NCBI GenBank assembly: GCA_900766975.1
Contig: CAAFXO010000055.1
Span: 1-55,893 of the forward strand
Direction of reading: 5' to 3'
Length of the DNA stretch: 55,893 bases
Source: Bacteroidales bacterium
GTDB lineage: Bacteria; Bacteroidota; Bacteroidia; Bacteroidales; Muribaculaceae
Shown one piece after another: positions 1-9,750 of this stretch. Position numbers and translations under genes: made by a program. The notes under the pieces were generated by a model, which searched no databases, was not told where the DNA came from, and saw only the letters and a list, made by a program, of their open reading frames with translations. Every line of letters begins with the position of its first letter. Position 1 is the first letter of the stretch.

Positions 1-2117
1 CCCATCGGCTCCATCGAACCGGTCTCCCACTCCTCGAAACTTTCAGTGGTGAGAGAATAAACAGGATCGGTCGACACGACAGGAGCATCCCAAGAGAGAG
101 TGGCAGAGCACTCCTCCTCATTGACCGAAGTCTCGAGATAGCCGGGGCAAGTAAGATCATTCTCATTCACCGGGATAGAGACCTCAGCCTCATTGTCGGC
201 GAGGTCAAGATCAGACTCCATATCGGCAACGACTTTGAACACTACATCCGATCCGGCATACTTGGGAAGCACCTTGAAGGGAACATCGACGGAAATCTCG
301 CTGATAGCGTCGACCGGGTTGCCGGCTACGACAGCCACCTCCTCATCATTGGCGAAGAGACGGAGAGTGTAGTCGGCTTCATCGTTGACACCCTTATTCT
401 TCACAGAGACGGGGAAGACCACCTCCTGACCCAGTTCGAGAGACTTGGCGGGAGCGGCGAGAGAGACAGCGAGGTTATGATCCAGATAACTGCGGATAGA
501 GATATTATCGAGATAGAGAGTATTATAATTGCCCGAGCCATAACCTACGAACATGAGTTGAGTCTTCTCAGCAGCGACAGCCTCGGCGGGGAGGTCGAAA
601 GTGAACTCCGTCCAGCCTTGAGTATCACCCGACTTCATGCTGATCGCCTCATCGCCCAGCATATAAGTAACGCCATCAACGAGGAATCCGGGTTGCACCT
701 TAGTCTCATACGAAGCACTCGGATTGAGGAATACCCAGAACTTCAGTTTGGCATTATGAAGTCCGGAGAGAGAGAGGATGGGCGACCAGATGGTGCGTTG
801 CTCCGAAGCGGCACAGCCAAACTCCAAGCATCCGCCATCATTATCCTGAGGATTGATGGTGACAGGATAAGAGCTGCCGATGGATGGGCGCCATCTTGAA
901 GTCTCATTATTCTCCACGACCCAAGTATTGTTGCTATAAGCCATATCTGCAAACGACTCCTCGAAATCGCCTACGTATGGATTACCCACGAGGAATCCGG
1001 GGCTTGTGGTGACAGCCGAAGTCTTCGAATTGGAGATTGCGACGATGGTAAACGACACCTGATCCTGACCCGCTTCAGGCATAGGCACAGTGTACTCGGC
1101 AGAGAGTTCCGTAGTATTGTCAGCCACGATCTCTCCATTACACTTCACGAGATAAGTCACCGAAGATGGGATAAAGAGATCGGAAGAGGAAGTAGCCTCG
1201 GTGACGGGATCCCAAGAGAGTTGGAATTGATTGTCCGTTTGAGAGACATTGAAATTAGCGACAGCCATCGGCGTGCCGAAACGAGGGGAAGAAGCGACAT
1301 CGGTGGCAGGAGAAAGGAGATCTCCGGCAGCGCAGACGAAAGAATAGGTAACACTCTGCGCCGTAGCCTCAGTGTCGGTATAAGTGACAGTAGCGCCGGG
1401 AGTTCCGGAGATGGTCTCCACCTTATCGCGGTCGCTTCGAGAGACACGCACCTCGAGTTGGCTATCCTCAGCCAGAGTCTCGCCGGCAGCATTGAGTGTG
1501 GGGAAAGTGACATCGAAAGATGCCTGGATGGCATCATCGACGACGCTGAAAACAGGGCTTGCCACCTCGGGAGCCAATGGTGCTCCGGCGGCGACACCCT
1601 CGCTGATCTCGATCTGGTCGAAATAGAAAGCGCCCTGCGAAGCATCGCTGATGATGTGCATGCCGAGGTAATAATCACCATCCTCCGGCACAGAAACCTT
1701 AACAGTCTCCTTAACCCAAGAACCATAATTATAGCTATACTCGGCAGCGGGAGCCACGTCTACGGTCATATCGGCGACGGAGGCAGACTTACCCGCCTTC
1801 CACTCGACACGATTGACAGTGCCCGAGCTGCTCACCTTCTGATAAAAAGAAAGCTCATAGATATAACCGGCTTGCAGAGAGAACGAAGGGGTAATCAGCC
1901 ACTCATCAGCAGCATCGGTGTTACCCTCATAATAGAGGCCTTGCGACCAGCTATAGCCATAATAAGAGGTGGTCTTGATGGTATTTCCATCCTCATTGCC
2001 ATCGACGATGACAAACTCACCCATACCGGAATTGAACGACTCGACGAAGGGGAGCGTAGCGGCAAGCAGAGGCAGAGTAATTGCGGCTGCTATGCCGAAA
2101 GGTAATATTCGTTTCAT
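1..2117 (-). CDS. Secreted multidomain adhesin-like protein, C-terminus beyond the window
   Basis: The frame is open from the ATG at 2117 to the left edge, giving about 705 residues without a stop, so the gene is cut by the window. The N-terminus (MKRILPFGIAAAITLPLLA) is a signal peptide. Residues of about 25-180 read as a choice-of-anchor J / cleaved-adhesin-type beta-sandwich (an ESFNSG start, a DEWLITPSF motif, and a closing FYFDQIEI). Fibronectin type III-like segments and a second beta-sandwich (DIAFNS-like start, LYLDNISI end) follow. The domain order matches the next gene upstream, so the two are probably paralogues. By analogy it should end in a T9SS sorting domain, but that part is not visible. 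It is probably exported to the cell surface. Whether it binds glycans, protein or nothing cannot be told. Confidence 0.8.
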   Translation of the reverse strand, partial: MKRILPFGIAAAITLPLLAATLPFVESFNSGMGEFVIVDGNEDGNTIKTTSYYGYSWSQGLYYEGNTDAADEWLITPSFSLQAGYIYELSFYQKVSSSGTVNRVEWKAGKSASVADMTVDVAPAAEYSYNYGSWVKETVKVSVPEDGDYYLGMHIISDASQGAFYFDQIEISEGVAAGAPLAPEVASPVFSVVDDAIQASFDVTFPTLNAAGETLAEDSQLEVRVSRSDRDKVETISGTPGATVTYTDTEATAQSVTYSFVCAAGDLLSPATDVASSPRFGTPMAVANFNVSQTDNQFQLSWDPVTEATSSSDLFIPSSVTYLVKCNGEIVADNTTELSAEYTVPMPEAGQDQVSFTIVAISNSKTSAVTTSPGFLVGNPYVGDFEESFADMAYSNNTWVVENNETSRWRPSIGSSYPVTINPQDNDGGCLEFGCAASEQRTIWSPILSLSGLHNAKLKFWVFLNPSASYETKVQPGFLVDGVTYMLGDEAISMKSGDTQGWTEFTFDLPAEAVAAEKTQLMFVGYGSGNYNTLYLDNISIRSYLDHNLAVSLAAPAKSLELGQEVVFPVSVKNKGVNDEADYTLRLFANDEEVAVVAGNPVDAISEISVDVPFKVLPKYAGSDVVFKVVADMESDLDLADNEAEVSIPVNENDLTCPGYLETSVNEEECSATLSWDAPVVSTDPVYSLTTESFEEWETGSMEPM

Positions 2118-2141
2118 AATCACTGGTTTAAAAGAATTTGA

Positions 2142-2184
2142 AATCGGGCGCCGCCCGCGCAGACACTTCCGACGGCGCCCGATT
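2142..2184 (-). terminator. Strong hairpin between the two adhesin-like genes
   Basis: A perfect 12-bp inverted repeat (AATCGGGCGCCG at 2142-2153, CGGCGCCCGATT at 2173-2184) encloses a 19-nt loop, 18 bp after the stop of the 2203-6675 gene and 25 bp before the next ATG. The minus-strand sequence after the stem is only moderately T-rich (TCAAATTCTTTT), so it may be a partial terminator or an mRNA-stabilising hairpin rather than a full stop. Confidence 0.6.
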
Positions 2185-2202
2185 ATTATAAAAATCAACA
2201 GG

Positions 2203-5200
2203 TTAGCGTACTACAATTTTGACGATACGATCGCCGGCACGGAGCATATATATGCCGGGATCGAGAGAGATGCGAGCATAATCGCCTACATCCTGACGGA
2301 ACATCACCATGCCATTGACAGCGCTGATGGTCACCTCCTTGCCTCCGGCATTGGTGACGATGATGCAATTACGACCCGCCTTGACAGCCATGCCATCGGC
2401 GGCAAGCGTGTTGACACCCGAGAGGTTGAAACTATAATCATTGGAAAGACAGGACTCACCCTTATCGAAGATTGCGGTAACGTTATAGATATGTTCACCC
2501 TCGATCTGCGGATTGCGGTCTACGAACTCATTATCCTCGACGATTTGATCATTGATGCGGACACCATCGAGATAGACGTTATAGCCTCGGAACTCGAGGA
2601 GATCGGCGTTGGCACTCTCGTAGGTCACCTCATCGACAAGGAATGCGTAAGTATTGCTTGAGACGCAATTGATGGCAAAATGCTTGGCGTCTGCCGGGAG
2701 GGTATACTCAAAACGAGTCCACTCCGAAGCGGGCACTACATTAACATCGCCGAGGCGTTGGAAAGTAGTGATATCGGGTTCATCTTCAGTAGAATAGCAG
2801 AAATAGAATCTATCCAATCCATAAGCATCGACCACAGTCTTCGCCATGAAAGAGACAGAAGAGCCACCCTTCACTTCGGGAGAGATGAGCCAGTCGTCAT
2901 TATCACGTTCGGCAGCAGCGAAGCAGACAGCCATTTGGTCGCCGAGGTAGGGAGTCCAGAGGTTGCCCTTGATACCGGCCAGTCCGGGATTAAGGATCTG
3001 GAACGCCATTTGATATCCGGCATTGGGATACTCATAATCGCCGCTGGCGCTTTCGCTATTGCTGATGGTGTATGTAAGGCTGCCATCATTGTCGACAAGA
3101 CCCCACTCGCCGAAATCGGTGATGGTGAAAGCCTCGTAAGACTCGAAGCCATCGGTCACGACTCCCGAAGCATTCATGTCAGGATCAGACCAAGAGAGGG
3201 TCAGGGCGCCATCGGCGTATGTGCCGGCGAGGTCAGTGACGCGAGGCAGATTGTTGGTCGGCACGTTGACAGAGATAGTCTCAGTAGTATTATTGCTAAG
3301 ATCGGCATCGTCGGCGAAAGAGATGCGAGCCTGATACTCGAACGACTTGCCGGCATCGACGATAGAGGGAGTGATCGGGAAGGTAAAGGTGCGTTCCTTA
3401 GCGAAAGCCAAAGGTTCGCCACCCTCTTGCGAAGCCACCAACTCGCCATTGCGATAGAGCTCGACAGTGAAATCTTCAGCCGGCACCATACCATTATTGA
3501 AGACTGTTACGACAGCATCGCGAGTCGAATTGACTGCGATCTGCTCGGGGAGAGTGAAGCTTTGTGCCACAAGGTCATGGTCGGGAGTATCATGCACGGT
3601 GATATTATCGACATGCATATCATAACTGATATAATTGTGGGTATGGAAAGCCACTTGGAAATCCTTGATTCCGACAGCCTCCTTGAGGGGGAGGTCATAG
3701 CGATACCAGCCATTGCCATTGATCAGAAGGATCGGGGAGGCAGTGAGGGTCTTATACTCGCCATCTACGAGGACTTCGATATCCATATTCTCCTTATCGG
3801 TGGAGAAGCCATTCTCAGTGTCGGGGTTATAATAATGATAGAACCAGAAAGAGAGAACCGGGTTATTCAGACCGGCGACATTGATCTTGGGAGAGATCAT
3901 GCGAGCCTGCACATCGAGGAAATCGGTGTAAGCCACGAGCATACCGCCATCATTGTCTTGAGGAGTGGGGAATGGGCCACGGTCCTTATCGTTGGGCTTA
4001 TGGCTATATGAGAAATAGCGGCCATAGAAGCCATTGTCGTAGGGAGACTCATTGATGACACGCATGATCCAACCGGGGCAAGTAGGATTCTGACCGCCGG
4101 TGAAAGACTCGGCGAAGTCATCTTGATAAGCCTTACCGTAAGTGATGAAATCAGACTGAGCACCGGCACCGACACCCTTGGAATTGACAGCACGGACATC
4201 ATAGATCATACTCTTCTGACCATCAGCGGTATTGACCTCGGCAGTGTAAGAAGTACCCTCGACATTAGCGATGAAATTACCGTTATTGTCAGTGATGCGA
4301 TAAGAGAGTGGTTCGTAAGCCAAGCTACCGCCATTTGCGCCGACAGAAACCGGAGACCAGGAGATAGAAGCATGATTATCATCGACAGCTGTTTGAGACA
4401 CTTCATCGACAGCTGCGGGGAGGTCGAGGCCTGCATATACCTTCGCTTCAACAGGATTACCCTCGCCATGACTATTGACAGCAACGACACGATAAGTGTT
4501 GAAGCCGGCAGGCACGTCAGCGTCGGTGAACGACAGGGATTCGCCGACAGCAAGGCCATCAGCTGCGGTAAGAGTCTTGACGAGCGACTCGCCGCGATAT
4601 ACCTTGACCTCCGAGAGGTCGGCAAGAGAATTACCGAAGATATCGACATCGGGAGCCTTGAACGACACCTTCACCTCTGTGGGAGCCTCACCGGGGAGGA
4701 CTTGGAGGTCAGTAACGAGACCCGGAGCAGACATCGATGCCCCCTCCTCGATCGAGACATCATCGAGATATAGATAATACTGACCCTTCTCGGTGACGGC
4801 ATGGAAGCCGATATAATAATGGCCATCCTCCTCGACATTGAAAGTGATGACATGCTCCTCGAATTGGAGGTCGGGCGACTTGAGGTCGGTGCGAGGCATC
4901 AGAGTCTGAGAGAAATCGGCAGACTTATAACCCTTGCCGATCTTCACTTCGAGGGTCTCGGGATATATGCGACCCGCTTTGGTGGTGAAACGCAGGCTAT
5001 AGGTCTTACCTTTGGTCAGGTTGAGACCGGGAGTGATGAGCCAGTCATCGCCGTTGAGGAAGGTATGATACTTATAGGCAGCACACTTCACAGAAGAATC
5101 CCAGCCCCAATGGCCCTCATCGGGACGTTCATCATCCTTATTACAATCCTGCACGACGAAAGTGGCATAATCACCCATCGTGTCGAAAGACTGAGAATAA

Positions 5201-6675
5201 GGGAGAGCCACCGGTTCGCCCATCTCCATTTCGTCGGAGATGGCAGTAGCACCTGTGACATTCTTGTAATAGCCGGTGATCTCGTAAGAATAGCGGCGCA
5301 ACTGAGTATTAGTAATAACATCGGTAAAAGAATTGCCGGTAGCCTCATCGGTGAGCATCTTTCCATCGGGGAGGCGAGTTATCTTATAATAGATAAGAGC
5401 CGGATTGATACTGCCGCCATGTTCACCTCTCGAGGGAGTGTCCCAGGAGATTTTGATTTTATTAGAGTCGATCTTCTCGAGGGCGATATTAGAGACAGCC
5501 TCCGGGCCATCAGTGCCGACATAGAAATCGAGAGAAGCACGATCCGACCTGCCCACATCGGGGTGAGTAGCCACAAGTTCGATGGTGTGCATGCCCTGAG
5601 TCAGGGTGTAAGTGCGAGAGGTAGATTCGCCGGGAGCCATCGGGATCGAGAAATTGAGGACACCATCGAGATAACCTGCCACTGTGACATCTCCCGAGAG
5701 GGGTGTGCCATCCTTAGCGGTAGATGGTGCGGTGAAAGAGATCGTTCCCTCCAAATTGCTGCCAGTAAAATCGGCAGTGATGTCGGTGACGGGATTGAGG
5801 AGAGCGATATCATCATTACGCGGGATATACATCGTGGAAATCGACTCGCCATCGGGGAACATGGAGATAAGGCTTGCTTGACCGGAATTGATATCGATCT
5901 GATAAAGACCGGACTCCTCGGTGGCACGCTCATTGGTGGCCCAATAGAGTTTGCCGGTTTCGAAATCGAAGCAAGCAGAGCCATTATAGATGGGTATAAT
6001 GCCGGTGGCGCCGACTTCAGTGACTTGAGCCGTCAATTTATCGATCTTGACAAGCATACCGTCAGTGTAGCGAATGCCCCAGAGTTGCCCCATATTATCG
6101 GAAGCGATCGCCGACATACGATCAATCGGGGCAATCTTGGTGGGATAACCTGTGGAGAGGTCATAATCCACGAGGATAAAAGAAGTGAGATTGACATCGT
6201 CGGGATCAAACGACACGCCATAGATCTTATCGCCCACGGGGTCGTAGGTCATATCGGCAGCGATGGCATCGTAGGTGTCGGGCTCGAGGGCATAGCGCTC
6301 GATAGAATAATCGGCAAGATCCATCTCGATGAAATAGAGATAACCGAGTTGACCGGTGAAATCCTCATAATAGCTGGTGAAATAGACCTTACCCTTGCGG
6401 TAAGTACCGCCGCCATTGGCGCAAAGGGTATTGTGGATGTTGAGGGGAGTCACGGTCATAGGGGAAGAGGCATTAAATGAATAAAGTCCCCAAGCCAGAC
6501 CATCTTCCGTGGTCACATCCATCGAATAAGAGTGAGTCACCTCGCCATAGATGGTGGTACCATCGCCGGTGGCTGTCGGCACTCTTCTGACACGTTGCGC
6601 ACCATCGTCGGGAGCTCCCCAAAGAGAAGAGACTGCCGCCAATGATAGCAACATGGTGGAGAATAGATGTTTCAT
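2203..6675 (-). CDS. Large T9SS-secreted fibronectin III / choice-of-anchor J protein
   Basis: The 1490-residue product begins with a signal peptide (MKHLFSTMLLSLAAVSSLWG). Residues 60-290 look like a beta-propeller or NHL-type segment that reports on time and activity (repeated aspartate-rich strands). Fibronectin III-like modules then alternate with three adhesin/MAM-like sandwiches, each starting with an SFD/SFTG/SYEAF motif, carrying a DDWLITP or similar motif, and ending with YLDDVSI, HVDNITV or LVDEVTY. The last 70 residues (from about GVNTLAADG to KIVVR) have the form of a T9SS type A sorting domain, with a PGIYMLRAGDRIVKI ending. The protein is therefore expected to cross the outer membrane through the Por system and be anchored or released. 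It lies 49 bp after the metalloprotease gene and is probably cotranscribed with it. Ligand unknown. Confidence 0.85.
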   Translation of the reverse strand: MKHLFSTMLLSLAAVSSLWGAPDDGAQRVRRVPTATGDGTTIYGEVTHSYSMDVTTEDGLAWGLYSFNASSPMTVTPLNIHNTLCANGGGTYRKGKVYFTSYYEDFTGQLGYLYFIEMDLADYSIERYALEPDTYDAIAADMTYDPVGDKIYGVSFDPDDVNLTSFILVDYDLSTGYPTKIAPIDRMSAIASDNMGQLWGIRYTDGMLVKIDKLTAQVTEVGATGIIPIYNGSACFDFETGKLYWATNERATEESGLYQIDINSGQASLISMFPDGESISTMYIPRNDDIALLNPVTDITADFTGSNLEGTISFTAPSTAKDGTPLSGDVTVAGYLDGVLNFSIPMAPGESTSRTYTLTQGMHTIELVATHPDVGRSDRASLDFYVGTDGPEAVSNIALEKIDSNKIKISWDTPSRGEHGGSINPALIYYKITRLPDGKMLTDEATGNSFTDVITNTQLRRYSYEITGYYKNVTGATAISDEMEMGEPVALPYSQSFDTMGDYATFVVQDCNKDDERPDEGHWGWDSSVKCAAYKYHTFLNGDDWLITPGLNLTKGKTYSLRFTTKAGRIYPETLEVKIGKGYKSADFSQTLMPRTDLKSPDLQFEEHVITFNVEEDGHYYIGFHAVTEKGQYYLYLDDVSIEEGASMSAPGLVTDLQVLPGEAPTEVKVSFKAPDVDIFGNSLADLSEVKVYRGESLVKTLTAADGLAVGESLSFTDADVPAGFNTYRVVAVNSHGEGNPVEAKVYAGLDLPAAVDEVSQTAVDDNHASISWSPVSVGANGGSLAYEPLSYRITDNNGNFIANVEGTSYTAEVNTADGQKSMIYDVRAVNSKGVGAGAQSDFITYGKAYQDDFAESFTGGQNPTCPGWIMRVINESPYDNGFYGRYFSYSHKPNDKDRGPFPTPQDNDGGMLVAYTDFLDVQARMISPKINVAGLNNPVLSFWFYHYYNPDTENGFSTDKENMDIEVLVDGEYKTLTASPILLINGNGWYRYDLPLKEAVGIKDFQVAFHTHNYISYDMHVDNITVHDTPDHDLVAQSFTLPEQIAVNSTRDAVVTVFNNGMVPAEDFTVELYRNGELVASQEGGEPLAFAKERTFTFPITPSIVDAGKSFEYQARISFADDADLSNNTTETISVNVPTNNLPRVTDLAGTYADGALTLSWSDPDMNASGVVTDGFESYEAFTITDFGEWGLVDNDGSLTYTISNSESASGDYEYPNAGYQMAFQILNPGLAGIKGNLWTPYLGDQMAVCFAAAERDNDDWLISPEVKGGSSVSFMAKTVVDAYGLDRFYFCYSTEDEPDITTFQRLGDVNVVPASEWTRFEYTLPADAKHFAINCVSSNTYAFLVDEVTYESANADLLEFRGYNVYLDGVRINDQIVEDNEFVDRNPQIEGEHIYNVTAIFDKGESCLSNDYSFNLSGVNTLAADGMAVKAGRNCIIVTNAGGKEVTISAVNGMVMFRQDVGDYARISLDPGIYMLRAGDRIVKIVVR

Positions 6676-6724
6676 AATTAGGAATATTAGTTGATATTAT
6701 ATTTATAGGATTTTATAGGATCTG

Positions 6725-9553
6725 TCAGATTGCAATAATCTTAAAAGTCTTGCCCTCTGCTGAGACGAGATATACCCCGGGATGAGGCAACAAGATATTT
6801 ATCATTCTGCCGCAACGAGCAGCGACCACCTCTCCGGCGATATCGCTGATAGTCACATCGGTGTCATGGTCGCAGAAGATGCTCAGAGCGAGTCCGGAAA
6901 GCGAAATGCGGAGATGATCATCGGCAACATTTTGGAGAGATGCAGGGGAGGTGGAGACGGGCAATATACCTGAATCCAGCGAACGGAAATCCTGATTGAG
7001 AGCCACTACCGAATATCCATAATCCATATCGGGAGTAAGGTTGGAGAATAGGAACGAGTCGCTATTACCGGCATCGATGGCGGTCTGACCCTCTACGGGG
7101 ATATAGTCGACATTACCGCCATAACCGATGGTGACATCATCGATGGAAAGAGAGCCACCGGCCTCTGTGCGGAGAGCGATCTTGATGCGAGTCGTAAGAG
7201 CCGGGATCTCGGAGATGGATACTGTTGAGCCTCCGGCAGCAGACACGAGGTCGGAGATAGTATGGAAAACCTTCCACTCACCGTCAGAATAGCCTGAAAT
7301 TTCGATTCTACCATCGCGAAGCGTGGAAGATGCGCGATACCAGAAGCTGAGAGTACGCACACCGGCATCGAAAGATGCTGTGGTGAGGGAAGTGCCATCG
7401 GTGGTCATACGCAGCGAGGGAACCGCCACAGCGTAAGAAGCACGGCCATCGAACGAGGCGTCGGTTTGCCATCCCGAGGGGAGAGTATGATCGGTGAAAT
7501 CGGCAGTCGACAGGAATGGGTCGCCAATGCCGAGATGATAGAGCGACACCTCATAGCGGTCGGCATCGTCGAGCATCTGCCAGTTGGCACGGAAAGATGT
7601 TTCGGTGATTTCCGAAGCCGGGAGAAGATTCACCCTCTTATAGTCGAGAGTCGGATCGAGGGTTGTCACCTCGATCTCGTTGGACTCCGGAGAATAGAAA
7701 CGGCCATTGGTGGCAGTAACGGTATAATAATAGGTGGTGGAGGGTTCGAGTCCGGTGACTTGGAAAGAATCGGTGTTATCTACTTCACGCTTGAGATAGC
7801 CTTCGACATAGTTACGCTCGGTGAGATCACCATGAGATTCCTTGGAGAATACACTGAGCAGATATCCGGTGGTGCGAGAGATGGGATTCCATCGGGCAGT
7901 GAACCCACCGGCCTTGATGTCAGTAGGGTCGAGGGCCACCATTTCATCGAAGATATTTTCGCCCCCCTTGAAAGCAAAAGAGACTACTCCATCGATATCC
8001 TTGATATCAGTGATGGGGGAATAAAGGTTCTGCCCGGACCATGTTCTCATCGACGGGGTTGAATCATCGGTAAACTCGGTGACCCCGGCAGTTCCGGGGA
8101 AGGTGTCACCGGCGCGAGAATACTCGCTGAGGTCATTATCCGCCTCGACGATATCGATATACTGCTTATCGATATTGACAACATTGAGAAGCCACTTTTC
8201 GGGGTCGAAATTGATATGCCACACGAGCAGTCCATGGCCTGGGATATACTGATCCCAGGCAGATTGCTGGCGATTTTCGAGGATGTAATATTCCGAGCGG
8301 TTGGGGGTCGGGATCATATAGACATCGTTGTAAGCGCCAATCTGCGAGATGGGATAGATTGTTACATTCTTGGGATCGGCGAGCACTTTAGGTTCGATCC
8401 ACCCGAGGTGATAGCGTTCATAGCCTGTGTGGCAAGGGGGAGTATGCGACTCATTGTTATACGAGCCATGATCCATGATCGACCAATTTCCGGGGGTAAA
8501 AGCCGAGGAATAGATGGTGGAATAAAGGTCGGGGAGCCCCATGACATGGGAGAACTCATGGCAGAAGACACCGATGCCGGCGAGGTTTGAGCCTCTGCCG
8601 TCGCAAAGTTCATTGGAAGTGGCATAATGATTCAAGAGCTTGCCATTCATATAAATCTCGAGGCCGAGGTCATCATGGATATTCCAGGAGTGAGGCCAGA
8701 TGGAATTGGCGGGACCGCCATCCGCCTCGCCATAACCGGCATAGAAGATATAGATATTATCGACGATGCCATCATCGTCGGTGTCGTAGATGCTGAAATC
8801 TATCTGATCCTTAAGGAGATCGACGGCATGAGGTATCATCTCGTAAGGGCGGACATCATTGCCGGTGTTGGGGTCGTTAGAGCCGTAATAGCTCATATTA
8901 TACGGGAGTTTCACCGGGCCATAAACGTCGAATTGCGGGGTAAAATTACCACCCGAGCTGGCATTAAAGAAATCATGGATCGATCCGGTCGCACCATATT
9001 CGGAGAAACCCTCCTCATTGAGCATACGGTCGAAGAGCGAGTGAGGATCGGGGAGCGTAAACTCGACATCCTGGAACTCGACAAGGATAGCGAGGCAGCG
9101 TGGTGAGCCTGTGGTGGGGAAAGAACAAAGCAGGGACTCGTCAGCGACCCTCGCCGGAGACTTGGAGAGCGACTTGCGAAGAGAGGACTTTCGGTTCATG
9201 ATGTCGAAAGGGGCTTGCTTTTGGAAAGAAGCAAGGAGAGCCTCCTCATCGGTGGAACGCTCTCCGAGGGGAGAAGCGACTATGGAGGAAGCGACTATTT
9301 TATCGCCTATGGGGAGAGCATAGCGGAATATGCCATCATCGCCACGAAGGAGCATAAAGCCATCGGGAGAGACGAAATAATGAGAATGCTCATCGCCGCG
9401 AAGGTAGACTTGAAGAGTCTTTCCACCGCTGTCGTAGGAGATCAACCCGGGATGTGCAGGCACGGCATAAAGGGGAGAGATACTGCACATTACAAAGCCG
9501 GCAAAAGCGAGGGCTGATAGTGTTGAGTTTTTTAATTGTCGGAATAAATTCAT
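6725..9553 (-). CDS. M6-family secreted zinc metalloprotease with T9SS sorting domain
   Basis: This is a 942-residue protein with a signal peptide ending near residue 30. The catalytic M6 domain covers about residues 150-540 and carries the zinc site HEFSHVMGLPDLY at about 332-344, the HExxHxxGxxD form of the immune inhibitor A-like family, followed by a WSIMDHGSY turn. Fibronectin III-like segments (about 545-660) and a MAM/adhesin-like sandwich (about 690-830) follow. The C-terminal 65 residues resemble a T9SS type A domain (HPGVYLVSAEGKTFKI). The family cleaves extracellular proteins; the substrate here is unknown. It is the first gene of a minus-strand group with two large surface proteins and has a well-formed Bacteroidota promoter upstream. 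The two downstream proteins may be surface partners, which is an inference from position only. Confidence 0.9.
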   Translation of the reverse strand: MNLFRQLKNSTLSALAFAGFVMCSISPLYAVPAHPGLISYDSGGKTLQVYLRGDEHSHYFVSPDGFMLLRGDDGIFRYALPIGDKIVASSIVASPLGERSTDEEALLASFQKQAPFDIMNRKSSLRKSLSKSPARVADESLLCSFPTTGSPRCLAILVEFQDVEFTLPDPHSLFDRMLNEEGFSEYGATGSIHDFFNASSGGNFTPQFDVYGPVKLPYNMSYYGSNDPNTGNDVRPYEMIPHAVDLLKDQIDFSIYDTDDDGIVDNIYIFYAGYGEADGGPANSIWPHSWNIHDDLGLEIYMNGKLLNHYATSNELCDGRGSNLAGIGVFCHEFSHVMGLPDLYSTIYSSAFTPGNWSIMDHGSYNNESHTPPCHTGYERYHLGWIEPKVLADPKNVTIYPISQIGAYNDVYMIPTPNRSEYYILENRQQSAWDQYIPGHGLLVWHINFDPEKWLLNVVNIDKQYIDIVEADNDLSEYSRAGDTFPGTAGVTEFTDDSTPSMRTWSGQNLYSPITDIKDIDGVVSFAFKGGENIFDEMVALDPTDIKAGGFTARWNPISRTTGYLLSVFSKESHGDLTERNYVEGYLKREVDNTDSFQVTGLEPSTTYYYTVTATNGRFYSPESNEIEVTTLDPTLDYKRVNLLPASEITETSFRANWQMLDDADRYEVSLYHLGIGDPFLSTADFTDHTLPSGWQTDASFDGRASYAVAVPSLRMTTDGTSLTTASFDAGVRTLSFWYRASSTLRDGRIEISGYSDGEWKVFHTISDLVSAAGGSTVSISEIPALTTRIKIALRTEAGGSLSIDDVTIGYGGNVDYIPVEGQTAIDAGNSDSFLFSNLTPDMDYGYSVVALNQDFRSLDSGILPVSTSPASLQNVADDHLRISLSGLALSIFCDHDTDVTISDIAGEVVAARCGRMINILLPHPGVYLVSAEGKTFKIIAI

Positions 9554-9641
9554 AATAGAAAAGTTGTTAAAAGGTCTCTAAACATGCTATCGGAGTCAGA
9601 GAGTCTGAACTCATCAATAACAAAGTGTGTTCGATATATGG

Positions 9642-9673
9642 CAAAGTTATATTGTAAAAAAACGCAGTCAAAA
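9642..9673 (-). promoter_or_regulatory. Promoter of the M6 protease gene
   Basis: On the minus strand TTTTG (9673-9669), a 19-nt spacer and TAACTTTG (9649-9642) match the Bacteroidota -33/-7 consensus (TTTG, N19-20, TAnnTTTG). Transcription would start near 9636, leaving a leader of about 80 nt. Confidence 0.75.
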
Positions 9674-9681
9674 CGATTTTT

Positions 9682-9695
9682 TTGACTTAGATCAA
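9682..9695. promoter_or_regulatory. Fnr/Crp-like palindrome TTGACTTAGATCAA
   Basis: TTGAC-TTAG-ATCAA differs from the classical Fnr box (TTGAT-N4-ATCAA) at one base and is flanked by T-runs and A-runs that extend the symmetry. It lies 55 bp before the Crp/Fnr-family gene and 9 bp upstream of the -33 box of the divergent protease promoter, centred near -50. Autoregulation and control of the protease are both plausible. Binding is inferred, not shown. Confidence 0.5.
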
Positions 9696-9750
9696 AAAAC
9701 AAAAAAATCAAGTTTTCGTTTTTATATATGGATATAAATAGATATAGACT

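Noticed and set aside
4801..6480. A 559-codon plus-strand open frame, with others at 1221-2105 and 2680-4011
   Set aside because: These are antisense to the two adhesin-like genes, are rich in Ile, Asp and Gly in the manner of mirror frames, and have no recognisable domain or start signal.
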